From JALZEG01 sp046263255 (GTDB taxonomy: Bacteria > Actinomycetota > CADDZG01 > WHSQ01), in assembly GCA_046263255.1 (NCBI GenBank), contig JBHELD010000028.1:1-49653 (forward strand): DNA of 49,653 bases, in the 5' to 3' direction. The position numbers and the translations under genes are program-made. The notes beneath the pieces were generated by a model. The model saw only the letters and a list, made by a program, of their open reading frames with translations. It was not told the DNA's origin and made no database searches. Of this stretch, positions 14,656 through 22,590 are shown piece after piece. How positions within the stretch are numbered: position 1 is the stretch's first letter; each line of letters starts with the position of its first letter.

Positions 14656-16089
14656 GTGGCCACTGCCGTCGAGCGGAGGGAGCCCCTCCCCACCTGGGGC
14701 ATCGACCCCGTCCCCCCGGACCGCAGGACGCTGTCGGGGCTCGACCTCGCCGTCCTCTGGGGGGACCTCGGGATCGGGCTTCTCGTCCTCGTCACGGGCG
14801 CGCTGCTCGTCCCCGGCCTGGGCTTTGGCGCCGCGGCCGCGGCGATCGTCCTCGGCTCCCTCGTAGGCGTGTCCCTTCTCGCCCTCGCGGGAGCCGCGGG
14901 GGCGGAGCACGGCGTCACGTCGATGGTGCTGTTCCGCCCGGTGCTCGGCGTCAGAGGCTCGTGGATCCCGAGCGCGCTGAACGCCCTGCAGCTCGTCGGG
15001 TGGACCGCGGTCGAGCTGTGGGCGATGTCGTTCGTGGCCGATCTCGTCTCGAGCCGCGTCTTCGGGTGGTCGTCCCGTCCCCTGTGGCTCGCCGCGGCGG
15101 CGCTGGTCTGCACCGGCCTCGCGCTGTGGGGGCCGCACGGCGTGACGCGGGTGTGGATGGAGAGGTTCGCGGCGTGGATGATCGGCGCGATCTGCGTCGT
15201 CGTGACGATCGCGGTGGTCGCTTCCGGCGGGTTGTCCACCGCGCTGTCGCGTCCCGGCACCGGCGGCTTCCCGACCTTCGGGCTCGCGCTCGACCTCGTG
15301 ATCGCGATGCCGGTGTCGTGGCTCCCCCTCGTCGCGGACTACACGCGCTTCGCGCGCCGCTCCCGCAGCGCGTTCGCCGGGACGTTCGGCGGCTATCTCC
15401 TGGCGAACGTCTGGCTCTACCTCCTGGGCGTCCTTCTGGTGCTGGGTGCAGATGCCGAAGCGACGCCGGCCGGCATCGCGTCCGGGATCCTCGCCGTGGC
15501 GGGAGGTTCGGTTGCAGGGATGCTCTTCCTCGCGGGGCTCCTGGCGGGCGAGACCGACGAGGCGTTCGCAGACATCTATTCCGGCGCGCTCAGCGTCCGC
15601 AACATCCTCCCGGGGCTTCCCCACGCGGCCGCGACGATCGCGATCGCGATCGTCTCGTCGCTGCTGGCGGCATGGCTAACGATGGAGCGCTACGAGAGCT
15701 TCCTCTTCCTGCTCGGGTCCGTGTTCATCCCGCTGTTCGGCATCCTGATCGCCGACCACTTCGTCAACCGGCGCCGCCGGATCGCCCTGCATGCGCTCTA
15801 CGAGCGAGCCGGCGAGTACTGGTACAGCGGGGGCGTCCGCGCGGCCGCTCTCCTGCCGTGGGCCGCGGGCTTCGTCGTCTATCACTGGATCGCGCCGACG
15901 GGACCGGGCTGGTGGCTCGACTGGAGCGAGACCCTGTTCGGCATGCCCCTGTCGGCGCGGCTTCCGTGGCTCGGCGCGTCGCTGCCGTCGTTCGGCGTCG
16001 CCTTTCTGCTGACGCTGCCGCTGGGCCGGCACCGGCGGCCGACTATCATGGCCGCACCTCACGACGCCACGGGAGAAGAAAGCGCATGA
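14656..16089 (+). CDS. cytX: NCS1 family transporter, CytX-like (thiamine precursor uptake)
   Basis: A 477-residue integral membrane protein of the nucleobase:cation symporter-1 family with about 12 hydrophobic helices. It keeps the family's WGDLGIGLLVL first helix, SWLPLVADYTRFARR near residue 220, and the GILIADHFVNRRR loop near 370. The TPP riboswitch directly in front, with the aptamer overlapping the ribosome site, marks it as importing a thiamine precursor, most likely hydroxymethylpyrimidine, as known for CytX. It starts at GTG, and its stop overlaps the next gene (ATGA). Thiamine itself or another pyrimidine are alternative substrates. Confidence 0.9.
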   Translation: MATAVERREPLPTWGIDPVPPDRRTLSGLDLAVLWGDLGIGLLVLVTGALLVPGLGFGAAAAAIVLGSLVGVSLLALAGAAGAEHGVTSMVLFRPVLGVRGSWIPSALNALQLVGWTAVELWAMSFVADLVSSRVFGWSSRPLWLAAAALVCTGLALWGPHGVTRVWMERFAAWMIGAICVVVTIAVVASGGLSTALSRPGTGGFPTFGLALDLVIAMPVSWLPLVADYTRFARRSRSAFAGTFGGYLLANVWLYLLGVLLVLGADAEATPAGIASGILAVAGGSVAGMLFLAGLLAGETDEAFADIYSGALSVRNILPGLPHAAATIAIAIVSSLLAAWLTMERYESFLFLLGSVFIPLFGILIADHFVNRRRRIALHALYERAGEYWYSGGVRAAALLPWAAGFVVYHWIAPTGPGWWLDWSETLFGMPLSARLPWLGASLPSFGVAFLLTLPLGRHRRPTIMAAPHDATGEESA

Positions 16090-16376
16090 AGATCGAAGCG
16101 ACGTGCGACACGTGTGAGCGGACCTTCTTGCTCAGCCAGATCGGCCCCGACTCGGACGCCCCGGGCCGCTGCCCCTTCTGTGGAGCCCGCTTCGCGCGCC
16201 ACTATTCGACGGTCCTCACCGAGACGGTGCGCGAGGCCGAGGAAGCCGGGCGACGCTTCTCTGCGATCCTCGGCCGCCTCCAGTCGATGGAGACCGGGTT
16301 CGACATCCACTTCGAGCGCATGCTGAAGTCCCTCGACGAGTCCGTGCGCGCCCACGCCCAGCACTCGACCGGCTGA
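16086..16376 (+). CDS. Small zinc-ribbon protein with coiled-coil tail
   Basis: A 96-residue protein with four cysteines in a CxxC-x18-CxxC arrangement (C7, C10, C29, C32) that should hold a zinc ribbon. A helical, charged segment rich in Glu and Arg follows and may form a coiled coil. The ATG overlaps the transporter stop codon, so it lies in the TPP-riboswitch transcript, although nothing in the protein points to thiamine metabolism. I do not recognise a named family. It may bind nucleic acid or another protein. Confidence 0.75.
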   Translation: MKIEATCDTCERTFLLSQIGPDSDAPGRCPFCGARFARHYSTVLTETVREAEEAGRRFSAILGRLQSMETGFDIHFERMLKSLDESVRAHAQHSTG

Positions 16377-16385
16377 ACCGCCTCT

Positions 16386-16760
16386 ATGGCACCGACTCGC
16401 GGGGTGCTGGTGGTCACCGCCGATCCGGCGCTCCGGCGCGAGGCCGAGCTGGCCTACCCTTCGGATTTCGACGTAGTGGTCGTCTCGGACGCGCGGGAGG
16501 CGTGGCGCGAGCTGCAGGCGTGGACGCCGGCCGCGCTCGTGGTGGACCTTCTGTCGGGGAGCGCGGGCGGCTACGCGCTCGGCAGCGACATGTCGCAGGA
16601 TCCGCGGCTGCGGAACGTGCCGGTCCTCATGCTGCTCGACCGTCATCAAGACGAGTGGCTCGCGGGGCAGGCGGGCGCGGCGGCCACTCGCACCAAGCCG
16701 GTCGAGGCCTTCGACCTCGTCGCCTCCACCCTCGAGCTGATGGGGGAGAAGACAAAGTAG
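16386..16760 (+). CDS. Receiver-like single-domain protein
   Basis: A 124-residue protein with the alternating beta/alpha pattern of response-regulator receivers. Asp13, Asp54 (in LVVDLLSG) and a lysine in RTKPVE fit the phosphorylation site. The usual second acidic residue next to Asp13 is absent, and the conserved Thr/Ser at the end of strand 4 is replaced in VLMLLD, so phosphorylation may be weak or lost. No output domain follows. It starts nine bases after the zinc-ribbon gene, suggesting one operon. The partner kinase is unknown. Confidence 0.7.
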   Translation: MAPTRGVLVVTADPALRREAELAYPSDFDVVVVSDAREAWRELQAWTPAALVVDLLSGSAGGYALGSDMSQDPRLRNVPVLMLLDRHQDEWLAGQAGAAATRTKPVEAFDLVASTLELMGEKTK

Positions 16761-16773
16761 CAGGTCAGCGCTA

Positions 16774-16818
16774 TTGCGCCCTCTGAATTACATGCTTAGA
16801 ATCACAAGAATGTGATTC
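16774..16818 (+). promoter_or_regulatory. whiB promoter with overlapping palindromic operator
   Basis: TTGCGC (16774-16779) and TAGAAT (16797-16802) are 17 bases apart and fit a housekeeping promoter. A perfect palindrome, GAATCACA-N4-TGTGATTC (16799-16818), overlaps the -10 box and runs past the likely start site, which is the usual place for a repressor. The half-sites are oriented opposite to the cAMP receptor consensus. Confidence 0.5.
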
Positions 16819-16963
16819 GGGGGACCCCTCCGGACCACGATGCAGGTGCGAGTGGCACGGCGCCGGCGCGAGGGGGCGCGGACGCACGATCGACGCTCCG
16901 GCATCGCGAACCGGAAGCGCCTCTCGGATCCCCGCCGGGGAGGCAGAGAGGAAAGGTCGGGGC

Positions 16964-17236
16964 ATGCAGCGCATCACGACGAAGCTTCTTCAGCCTGTCG
17001 AGTGGCAGACGCATGCGCGTTGCAGCGAGGTCGATCCAGAGATCTTCTTCCCCGAGCGCGGCGGCTCGTCGAAGGCCGCGCGCGCTGTCTGCTCGCAGTG
17101 CGAGGTGCGCGCGCAATGTCTCGAGTATGCGCTGAACAACAAAGAGCAGTTCGGCATCTGGGGTGGGACGTCCGAACGCGAACGTCGCCGGCTGCGCAAG
17201 GAACGCACGTTGCGGAGGCTCCGCGCGGCGTCGTGA
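16964..17236 (+). CDS. WhiB family iron-sulfur transcription factor
   Basis: A 90-residue WhiB protein. Four cysteines (C20, C43, C46, C52) ligate the 4Fe-4S cluster. The turn motif GIWGG (64-68) and a basic tail (ERERRRLRKERTLRRLR) for DNA contact are present. WhiB proteins are restricted to Actinomycetota and some of their phages, so this gene is strong taxonomic evidence. It has its own promoter with a palindrome over the -10 box and a long leader of about 150 bases. The subgroup is most like WhiB1/WhiB2 in length, but I cannot assign it firmly. Confidence 0.95.
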   Translation: MQRITTKLLQPVEWQTHARCSEVDPEIFFPERGGSSKAARAVCSQCEVRAQCLEYALNNKEQFGIWGGTSERERRRLRKERTLRRLRAAS

Positions 17237-17327
17237 ACGTGCGCGCGCGTGCGCCGCGCGCACCAATCCTGCGAGACGTACCGTGCAGAATGCCGGGAGC
17301 CACGTGGTACGTCGTCGTCGAAAATGC

Positions 17328-17358
17328 TTGCACCTTTTCGAGCAATCGTGCCTAATAG
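17328..17358 (+). promoter_or_regulatory. Candidate promoter for the histone-like gene
   Basis: TTGCAC (17328-17333) and TAATAG (17353-17358), 19 bases apart, lie in a locally A/T-richer stretch. Transcription would start near 17365, which argues against the GTG at 17362 as the start codon and for the TTG at 17500. Nothing else is seen in the 263-base gap between whiB and that start. Confidence 0.4.
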
Positions 17359-17499
17359 CTAGTGAATGCGCGCGCAGACGCGCATTCGCTGCGTGCGGCA
17401 ACGGTTGTAGTTGCAGATCCGGATGACGCGGATGCGTTCATGCGGATGGGGATGACGGGGTCGCAGGATCTCGTCCGAAGCAGGAATGGAGGTGCCGGG

Positions 17500-17985
17500 T
17501 TGGCAGCGAAGAAGACGACTGGCAGGAAGAAGGCGACGGGTCGTAAGACGGCCGGCGCGCGGAGGACGACCGCGCGCGCGACCGGGACGCGAACGACCGG
17601 CGCGCGGAAGACCACCGGTCGGAGGACGACCGGCCGCAAGAAGACGACGGGTCGGAAGACCACCGGTCGGAAGACCACGGGTCGCAAGACGACCGGCCGC
17701 AAGAAGACGACCGGCCGCAAGAAGACCACGGGTCGCAAGAAGACCACGGGTCGCAAGAAGACCACGGGTCGCAAGACCACGGGTCGCAAGACCACCCGCC
17801 GGAAGACGACCGGCCGCAAGAAGACCACGGGTCGCAAGACCACGGGTCGCAAGACCACGGGTCGCAAGACCACGGGTCGCAAGACCACCCGTCGGAAGGC
17901 GACCGGCGCGCGTAAGACGACCGGCCGCAAGACCGCCGCCCGCAAGGGGACGGCGCGCCGCGGCGGCAGGTCACTCGCCCGCTAG
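17500..17985 (+). CDS. Lysine-rich histone H1-like protein
   Basis: A 161-residue, extremely basic protein made almost entirely of Lys, Arg, Thr and Gly in repeats of TTGRK or TTGRKK, like the C-terminal tails of actinobacterial HU/HupB and Lys-rich histone-like proteins. It probably coats or condenses DNA. I chose the TTG at 17500 because it is preceded by GGAGG and gives an N-terminus LAAKKTTGRKK that is basic from the beginning; the upstream GTG at 17362 would add an acidic stretch. No folded HU domain is present. Its end overlaps the convergent gene by 15 bases. Confidence 0.8.
   Translation: MAAKKTTGRKKATGRKTAGARRTTARATGTRTTGARKTTGRRTTGRKKTTGRKTTGRKTTGRKTTGRKKTTGRKKTTGRKKTTGRKKTTGRKTTGRKTTRRKTTGRKKTTGRKTTGRKTTGRKTTGRKTTRRKATGARKTTGRKTAARKGTARRGGRSLAR
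17521..17930 (+). repeat. Tandem codon repeats in the histone-like gene
   Basis: Nearly identical units of 15 and 18 bases, variants of AAGACCACGGGTCGC, encode TTGRK and TTGRKK about two dozen times. The perfect sequence identity among many units suggests recent expansion by slippage or unequal recombination. Copy number is likely to vary among strains. Confidence 0.8.
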
Positions 17986-18840
17986 CGCAGCCTCCAACGA
18001 GCGGCCCGGCTTGATCAGGAGCCGGGCCGCTTGCGCGTCGGGGTCCGGCATGAACCTCTCGGGAGGGACGCCGACGATCTCCGTCCCGAGGACGCGCACC
18101 CCGAGGTCCGCGGCCAGCGCGGCCACGGCGCCGTGGACCGCGTCGACGCCGGTGCGCGCGGGCTCGGTGAGGTTCATCGAGACCTGCGCGCGGCCCCCTC
18201 CGAGATCGAACCCGAGCGCGCGGACTCCCGCGAGGGCGCGGTCTGCCCGGACGGTGGCAGCGATCTCGCGTGCCGTCGCCGCGTCGCACCGCAGCCAGAC
18301 GTTGAACGCGACCAGCACGTCCCTCGCGCCGACGCAGACGACGCCGCGCCGGAGATCGACGACCGGAGGGCCGAGATCCGGCGGGAGGTCCCGCCGGCTT
18401 CGCTCGACAAGACCGTGCAGGCCTCCGCGCCGCAGGTCCGGGAGGTGCTCGCATTCGCGTCGCGTCGCCGCGTACCCGTAGAGGTAGACCGGCAGGCGGG
18501 CGCGCTCCGCGATCGCTTCGCCGCCCGCCCGCGCCAGCGCGACGACGTCGCCGGCGGGCGCGTCGTCGACGACGAACGGACACACGTCGAGCCCTCCGAG
18601 ACGCGGGTGGACGCCGCGCTGCGCCGTCAGGTCGATCGACGTCGTGGCCGCGGCCAGCGCGGCCATCGCGTCGGCGAGCCGGTCCGGTGGCGCCACGGTC
18701 GTCAGCACGCTCCGGTTGTGGATCGTGTCGCTGTGGACGTCGACGACGCGGGCGCCTGCAGCGACGACGGCTTCCACGAATCTCTCGATCGCCGCGGAGT
18801 CCCTTCCCTCGGAGACGTTCGGGACGGCTACAGGTGACAC
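17971..18840 (-). CDS. Glutamate formiminotransferase-like protein
   Basis: A 289-residue protein resembling the formiminotransferase domain of FTCD, which moves a formimino group between glutamate and tetrahydrofolate in histidine breakdown. Characteristic segments are VPNVSEGRD at the N-terminus and HPRLGGLDVCPFV near residue 80. I chose the GTG at 18840 because it puts VPNVSEGRD seven residues from the start; the ATG at 18912 would overlap the divergent DUF302 gene. No other histidine-degradation gene is nearby, so a different folate-linked role is possible. It converges on the histone-like gene with a 15-base overlap. Confidence 0.85.
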   Translation of the reverse strand: MSPVAVPNVSEGRDSAAIERFVEAVVAAGARVVDVHSDTIHNRSVLTTVAPPDRLADAMAALAAATTSIDLTAQRGVHPRLGGLDVCPFVVDDAPAGDVVALARAGGEAIAERARLPVYLYGYAATRRECEHLPDLRRGGLHGLVERSRRDLPPDLGPPVVDLRRGVVCVGARDVLVAFNVWLRCDAATAREIAATVRADRALAGVRALGFDLGGGRAQVSMNLTEPARTGVDAVHGAVAALAADLGVRVLGTEIVGVPPERFMPDPDAQAARLLIKPGRSLEAALAGE

Positions 18841-18876
18841 CCGAGGGGGCGATCTTCCGGAGGGCGCATAGCGCGC

Positions 18877-18882
18877 TACCGT
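18877..18882 (+). promoter_or_regulatory. Candidate -10 box for a leaderless DUF302 transcript
   Basis: TACCGT ends seven bases before the ATG at 18890, so transcription would start at the start codon. The GAGGAG run directly before the ATG is too close to act as a ribosome site. Confidence 0.45.
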
Positions 18883-18889
18883 AGAGGAG

Positions 18890-19312
18890 ATGACCGAGTA
18901 CGGGTACGCCATCGAGGTGCCGCAGGGTTACGACGAAGCCGTCGTGAGGGCACGGATGGCGCTGCGGGCGCACGGCTTCTCGATCCTCTCGGAGATGCAC
19001 GTGGGCGGCATGCTCGGCCCCGACCCCGGCGACGAACGGCAGTACCTCTTCATGGGCGTGTGGAACGGCGCCGTCAGCCAGCAAAGGCTCGACCAGGAGC
19101 TGCAGGTCGCCGTCCACCTCCCCTGCAACGTCGTGGTGCAGGAGACGGGTGAGGGCGCGCTCGTCGCCGCGCTCGACCCCAGGGACGCGGTGGGGGACGG
19201 GGGAGACCCGGCCCTCGACGGCGCCGCCGGCGCCTCGCCCGACGTCGTCGAAGAAGCGCGCGGGGCGCTCGCACGGGTGCTGCAGACGATCGCCGGACCT
19301 CCACCGGTCTGA
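18890..19312 (+). CDS. DUF302 domain protein
   Basis: A 140-residue protein. The first 105 residues match the DUF302 domain: VPQGYDEAVVRARMALRAHG, then FSILSEMHV, then LPCNVVVQE, then VAALDP. The tail is Gly/Ala/Asp-rich with a terminal helix. The biochemical role of DUF302 is not established, though some members bind or relate to metal and redox stress. The likely leaderless start is set by the -10 box just upstream. A PucR-type regulator starts one base after its stop codon region, so the two are probably co-transcribed. Confidence 0.85.
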   Translation: MTEYGYAIEVPQGYDEAVVRARMALRAHGFSILSEMHVGGMLGPDPGDERQYLFMGVWNGAVSQQRLDQELQVAVHLPCNVVVQETGEGALVAALDPRDAVGDGGDPALDGAAGASPDVVEEARGALARVLQTIAGPPPV

Positions 19313-19313
19313 G

Positions 19314-20567
19314 ATGGCGCGCTCGCGCGGGCTGCGGCCCATCGTGGAAGGGTTCCTCGAGCGCCTCGACGAGGTCGTGGAGCGAAGCGCCGACGCCATA
19401 TGGCAGGTCGTCCCCTCCTACGAGCGGTCCGGCGATCCCTTCCTCGAGGAGGTGCGTCAGTCCGTGAGGGAGAACGTCGAGACCCTCGCGCGCGTCCTCA
19501 GCGCGGGCCGCGCGATCAAGCCGGAGGAGCTCGAGCTGATCGAGCGGACCGGCGCCCGGCGCGCCGAGGCCGGGATCCCTCTCGACGACGTGCTGCACGC
19601 GTACCGCACGGTCTCGCGGGTGTGCTGGGACGTCCTCGCGGAGGAGTGCAGGACCTACGAGGGGGACGCGCTCGAGCCCACGATCGAGCTCGCCGAGGCC
19701 GTGCTCGCGTACACCGACGAGATCTCCACGTCGGTCGCGGAGGCGTACGCGCGCGCTCAGCGGGCGATCGTGCGCGAGCAGGAGGGGGCACGGCGCGAGT
19801 TCCTCGCCGACGTGCTCTACGGCACCGACGCGTCGCCCGAGGACGTCCTCGCCCGCGCCCACAGCTTCGGCTACGACCTGTCCCTCAGCTACGTCGCGCT
19901 CGTCGGGTGCGGCCCCGAGGACGACGGACGGAAGGAGGCGACGGTGCTGGCCGCGGCGGCGAGCATCGCGTCGTTCGTCAGCGCCGACCCGATCGTCCTG
20001 CAGAAGGCGGAGCAGACGATCGCGCTGCTACCGGCCGACCCGTTCGCGGAGCCGGGGGTGGCGCCGTACAAGCTGGTCGCCGAGCTGGGCGGCGGCTGGA
20101 GGTTCGGCGTCGGCGGCCCCGAGCCGGGCCTCGAAGGGATCCGCCGCGCATACCTCGAGGCGCGCGAGGCTCTCGAGATCGGGACCGCCCTGGGCCTGCA
20201 GGAGCAGGTCTACGTCTTCGACGACCTCCTCCTGTACCACTTCCTCAGGATCGAGCCCCCGCTCCTCGACCGGTTCGTCGCGCAGATGCTCGGGCCGCTC
20301 CTCGAATACGACGGGAAGCGAAAGGGCGAGCTCGTGAAGACGCTCGAGGCGTACTTCGACGCGGACGCGAGCGTGAAGCTCGCGGGCGAGGCGCTGTTCG
20401 CGCACCCGCACACGGTGACATACCGTTTGAAGCAGATCGAGAAGCTGACCGGATGGTCGTTGCGCGAGCCGGAGGACAAGCTCAGGCTCCAGCTCGCGCT
20501 GCGGGCGCACAGGCTGTCGCACGTGCGCGGCGCCGTCTGGGGCAGAGGTGGCCCCGACGAGGACTGA
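19314..20567 (+). CDS. PucR family transcriptional regulator
   Basis: A 417-residue regulator. The C-terminus carries the PucR-type helix-turn-helix: LVKTLEAYFDADASVKLAGE, then ALFAHPHTVTYRLKQIEKLTG, then LRLQLALRAHRL. Before it lie a helical N-terminal domain and a middle GGDEF-like CdaR-type region. This architecture is used by regulators of catabolic genes such as purine and sugar-acid pathways. It follows the DUF302 gene and faces the DUF2207 gene on the other strand. Possible targets include these neighbours, but no binding site was identified. Confidence 0.85.
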   Translation: MARSRGLRPIVEGFLERLDEVVERSADAIWQVVPSYERSGDPFLEEVRQSVRENVETLARVLSAGRAIKPEELELIERTGARRAEAGIPLDDVLHAYRTVSRVCWDVLAEECRTYEGDALEPTIELAEAVLAYTDEISTSVAEAYARAQRAIVREQEGARREFLADVLYGTDASPEDVLARAHSFGYDLSLSYVALVGCGPEDDGRKEATVLAAAASIASFVSADPIVLQKAEQTIALLPADPFAEPGVAPYKLVAELGGGWRFGVGGPEPGLEGIRRAYLEAREALEIGTALGLQEQVYVFDDLLLYHFLRIEPPLLDRFVAQMLGPLLEYDGKRKGELVKTLEAYFDADASVKLAGEALFAHPHTVTYRLKQIEKLTGWSLREPEDKLRLQLALRAHRLSHVRGAVWGRGGPDED

Positions 20568-20573
20568 CGGCGG

Positions 20574-22472
20574 CTACCAGGCACCGCCGCCACCGCCGCC
20601 ACCGCCGCCACCTCCGCCACCGCCGAAGCCGCCGCCTCCGCCCGAGCTGCTGGGAGGCGACGCGCTCGCGACCGCGTGCGAGATGTCGGAGATCGCGAAC
20701 AGCGACGGGCCCGATCCGGGGGATCCGCCGTCGGTGACCCAGTAGATCCCGCTCGCCCGGCGCAGCTCCTCGGGCGCGTGTAGCTGGGCCGCGGCGAGGA
20801 CGCGGTCGGCGACGCCGAACGCGATGCCGTAGCAGAGGTAGCGCTCCCAGATCTCGATCGACCCGGGCGCCGCCTCGGCCATCCCGGCGAAGTCGCCGAG
20901 GAAGCGTCTGAACGAGTGCCACGAGGCCGCGGCGCGCGTGCCCTCGACCGTCCTGCGCTCCCACCCCCGGCGCAGCCACAGGAAGACCTGCAGGAAGAGC
21001 GCGTTCGTTCCCGCGACCGCGGCACCCACCCACCACGCGATCTGCGTCCACAGCGCGCCTTCGCCGGCCGACCCGTCGACGTTCGACGCGCGGACGCCGA
21101 GCGCGATCCCCACGACCACGGCGGCCACGACGGCGATCGTCGCGGGCGTGCGGCCTGCGGTCTCCCACCAGCTGCGGTCCTTCACCGCAGCCGCGACCTC
21201 CGCGCGGAAATCGCCGAAGACTTTCGAGAAGTGGGTGGGGTCCGCGGCGATCTTCTCCTTGAAACGGCTGAGCGGAAGCGTCCCGTCCTCGTCGGCCGCG
21301 TGGTCGACCGCGTCCGCGACCACGACCTCGAACGGCAGGAGCACCGTCCGGTCCTTGTTCGTGCGCGAGACGACGAGGTCGCTGATGTCCTCCGAACGCA
21401 GGCCCGCCCACGTCTTCTTGACGGTCGTGGTCGGGATCGCCGCGACGTAGCCGCGCCGGATGAGGTCGAAGAGCGTCGCGGTGAACGCGGCTCCCGTGAC
21501 CCCGCGTTGGGCTTCGGCGACGAGCGCCGCAACGAGCGCCGGCGCCTCCTCGCCCGGCGGCTCGAAGAGGTGCTCCGGCCCCGGATCGACCCGCGGCTCC
21601 CTCCCGTACCGCAGGTACACCCACGCCGCCACCAGCGACGCCGGCGCGAACGCGAGCAGGACCGCGAGCGGGACCAGCCACCGCAGGTTGTCGCGGAACC
21701 ACCGGGCCCGGCGCGCGTCGGCCTGCGCGGCGTCGGCGAACGCGGCCTCCTCGTCGAGGACGCGCTGCAGCCCGTCGCCCGCGCGCACCTCGGCGCCGTC
21801 CACGGCGAGGAGCTGCGACCGGGGGAACACGACGCGGACCTCCACGAAGCGCTCCGGGGGCACGTTCTCCGCGACGACCGACGCGCCGAGGCCGTCAGGC
21901 AGGAGCGACGTGCCCCCGTCGACACCCGCGGCGTGGCCCCACACGCGGACGGTTCCGGGGGCCGGTCGCGGCACCACCACGCGGCCACTCAGGCGGTCGA
22001 GCGGGACGTCCCATTCGTCGCCCCAGATCTGGAGGTTGACGTCGACGACGTCGTCCCACGCCTCGGCGACGCCGGCGAGCGTGTAGGAGACCCGGAACGT
22101 CCTGCTCTCGTCCTCGGCCTCGTAGTGCCACACGATCCGCACGCCCTCGGCGGTGGAGGTCGTGCCGAACGTCCCGGGATCGCCCTCGCTTCCCAGCTCC
22201 GCGGACGCGCCGGGGCGGTAGTCGACGCCTGCCTCGGACACACCCGCGTCCAGCAGCTCCTCGCCCGGGCGAAGCGGGATCTCGCGGAAACCGCCGCTGA
22301 ACGCCCCCGTGAACGAGTACGTGATGCGCTCCGTGACGCGGATCGCGCCGTTCGGCAGCACGCGCGCGTCGACCTCGGCCGCGGGGAGCGAGAACTCCTT
22401 CGCGGCGGCTGCACCGGAGGACAGCAGCAGGAAGACGGCCGCGGTCGCGGCTACGGCGAAGGCACGGCGCAT
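20574..22472 (-). CDS. DUF2207 membrane protein
   Basis: A 632-residue membrane protein of the DUF2207 family. A signal peptide (AVAATAAVFLLLSSGAAAA) is followed by an extracellular domain of about 230 residues, a helix near residue 280 (WLVPLAVLLAFAPASLVAAWV), cytoplasmic parts, and two further helices near 440-490. The C-terminus ends in an almost pure glycine run finished by AW, a family signature. The role is unknown; membrane signalling or assembly is often proposed. It shares a 118-base divergent region with the gene at 22591. Confidence 0.88.
   Translation of the reverse strand: MRRAFAVAATAAVFLLLSSGAAAAKEFSLPAAEVDARVLPNGAIRVTERITYSFTGAFSGGFREIPLRPGEELLDAGVSEAGVDYRPGASAELGSEGDPGTFGTTSTAEGVRIVWHYEAEDESRTFRVSYTLAGVAEAWDDVVDVNLQIWGDEWDVPLDRLSGRVVVPRPAPGTVRVWGHAAGVDGGTSLLPDGLGASVVAENVPPERFVEVRVVFPRSQLLAVDGAEVRAGDGLQRVLDEEAAFADAAQADARRARWFRDNLRWLVPLAVLLAFAPASLVAAWVYLRYGREPRVDPGPEHLFEPPGEEAPALVAALVAEAQRGVTGAAFTATLFDLIRRGYVAAIPTTTVKKTWAGLRSEDISDLVVSRTNKDRTVLLPFEVVVADAVDHAADEDGTLPLSRFKEKIAADPTHFSKVFGDFRAEVAAAVKDRSWWETAGRTPATIAVVAAVVVGIALGVRASNVDGSAGEGALWTQIAWWVGAAVAGTNALFLQVFLWLRRGWERRTVEGTRAAASWHSFRRFLGDFAGMAEAAPGSIEIWERYLCYGIAFGVADRVLAAAQLHAPEELRRASGIYWVTDGGSPGSGPSLFAISDISHAVASASPPSSSGGGGGFGGGGGGGGGGGGGGAW
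20577..20645. repeat. Trinucleotide-like repeat encoding polyglycine
   Basis: A run of CCG/CCA-type triplets on the plus strand corresponds to GGN glycine codons in the DUF2207 gene and gives about 20 glycines. It is prone to slippage but keeps the frame. Confidence 0.7.
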
Positions 22473-22590
22473 GCGGCTGCTAACCTCCCAGGCCTAGGGG
22501 GTTTCACCCTACCGATTCGACGCGCCGCCTCCGGCCGAGCCGGGCCCGGCGCGGGCCGCACGCCGACCTTGCGACGGGAAGTGAGAACGA

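Noticed and set aside
16799..16818. Palindrome before whiB as a CRP/cAMP receptor site
   Set aside because: The CRP consensus is TGTGA-N6-TCACA. Here the order is TCACA-N4-TGTGA, so orientation and spacing do not fit.
17521..17930. Repeats as a CRISPR array
   Set aside because: Units are contiguous, in multiples of three, and encode a basic protein; no spacers are present.
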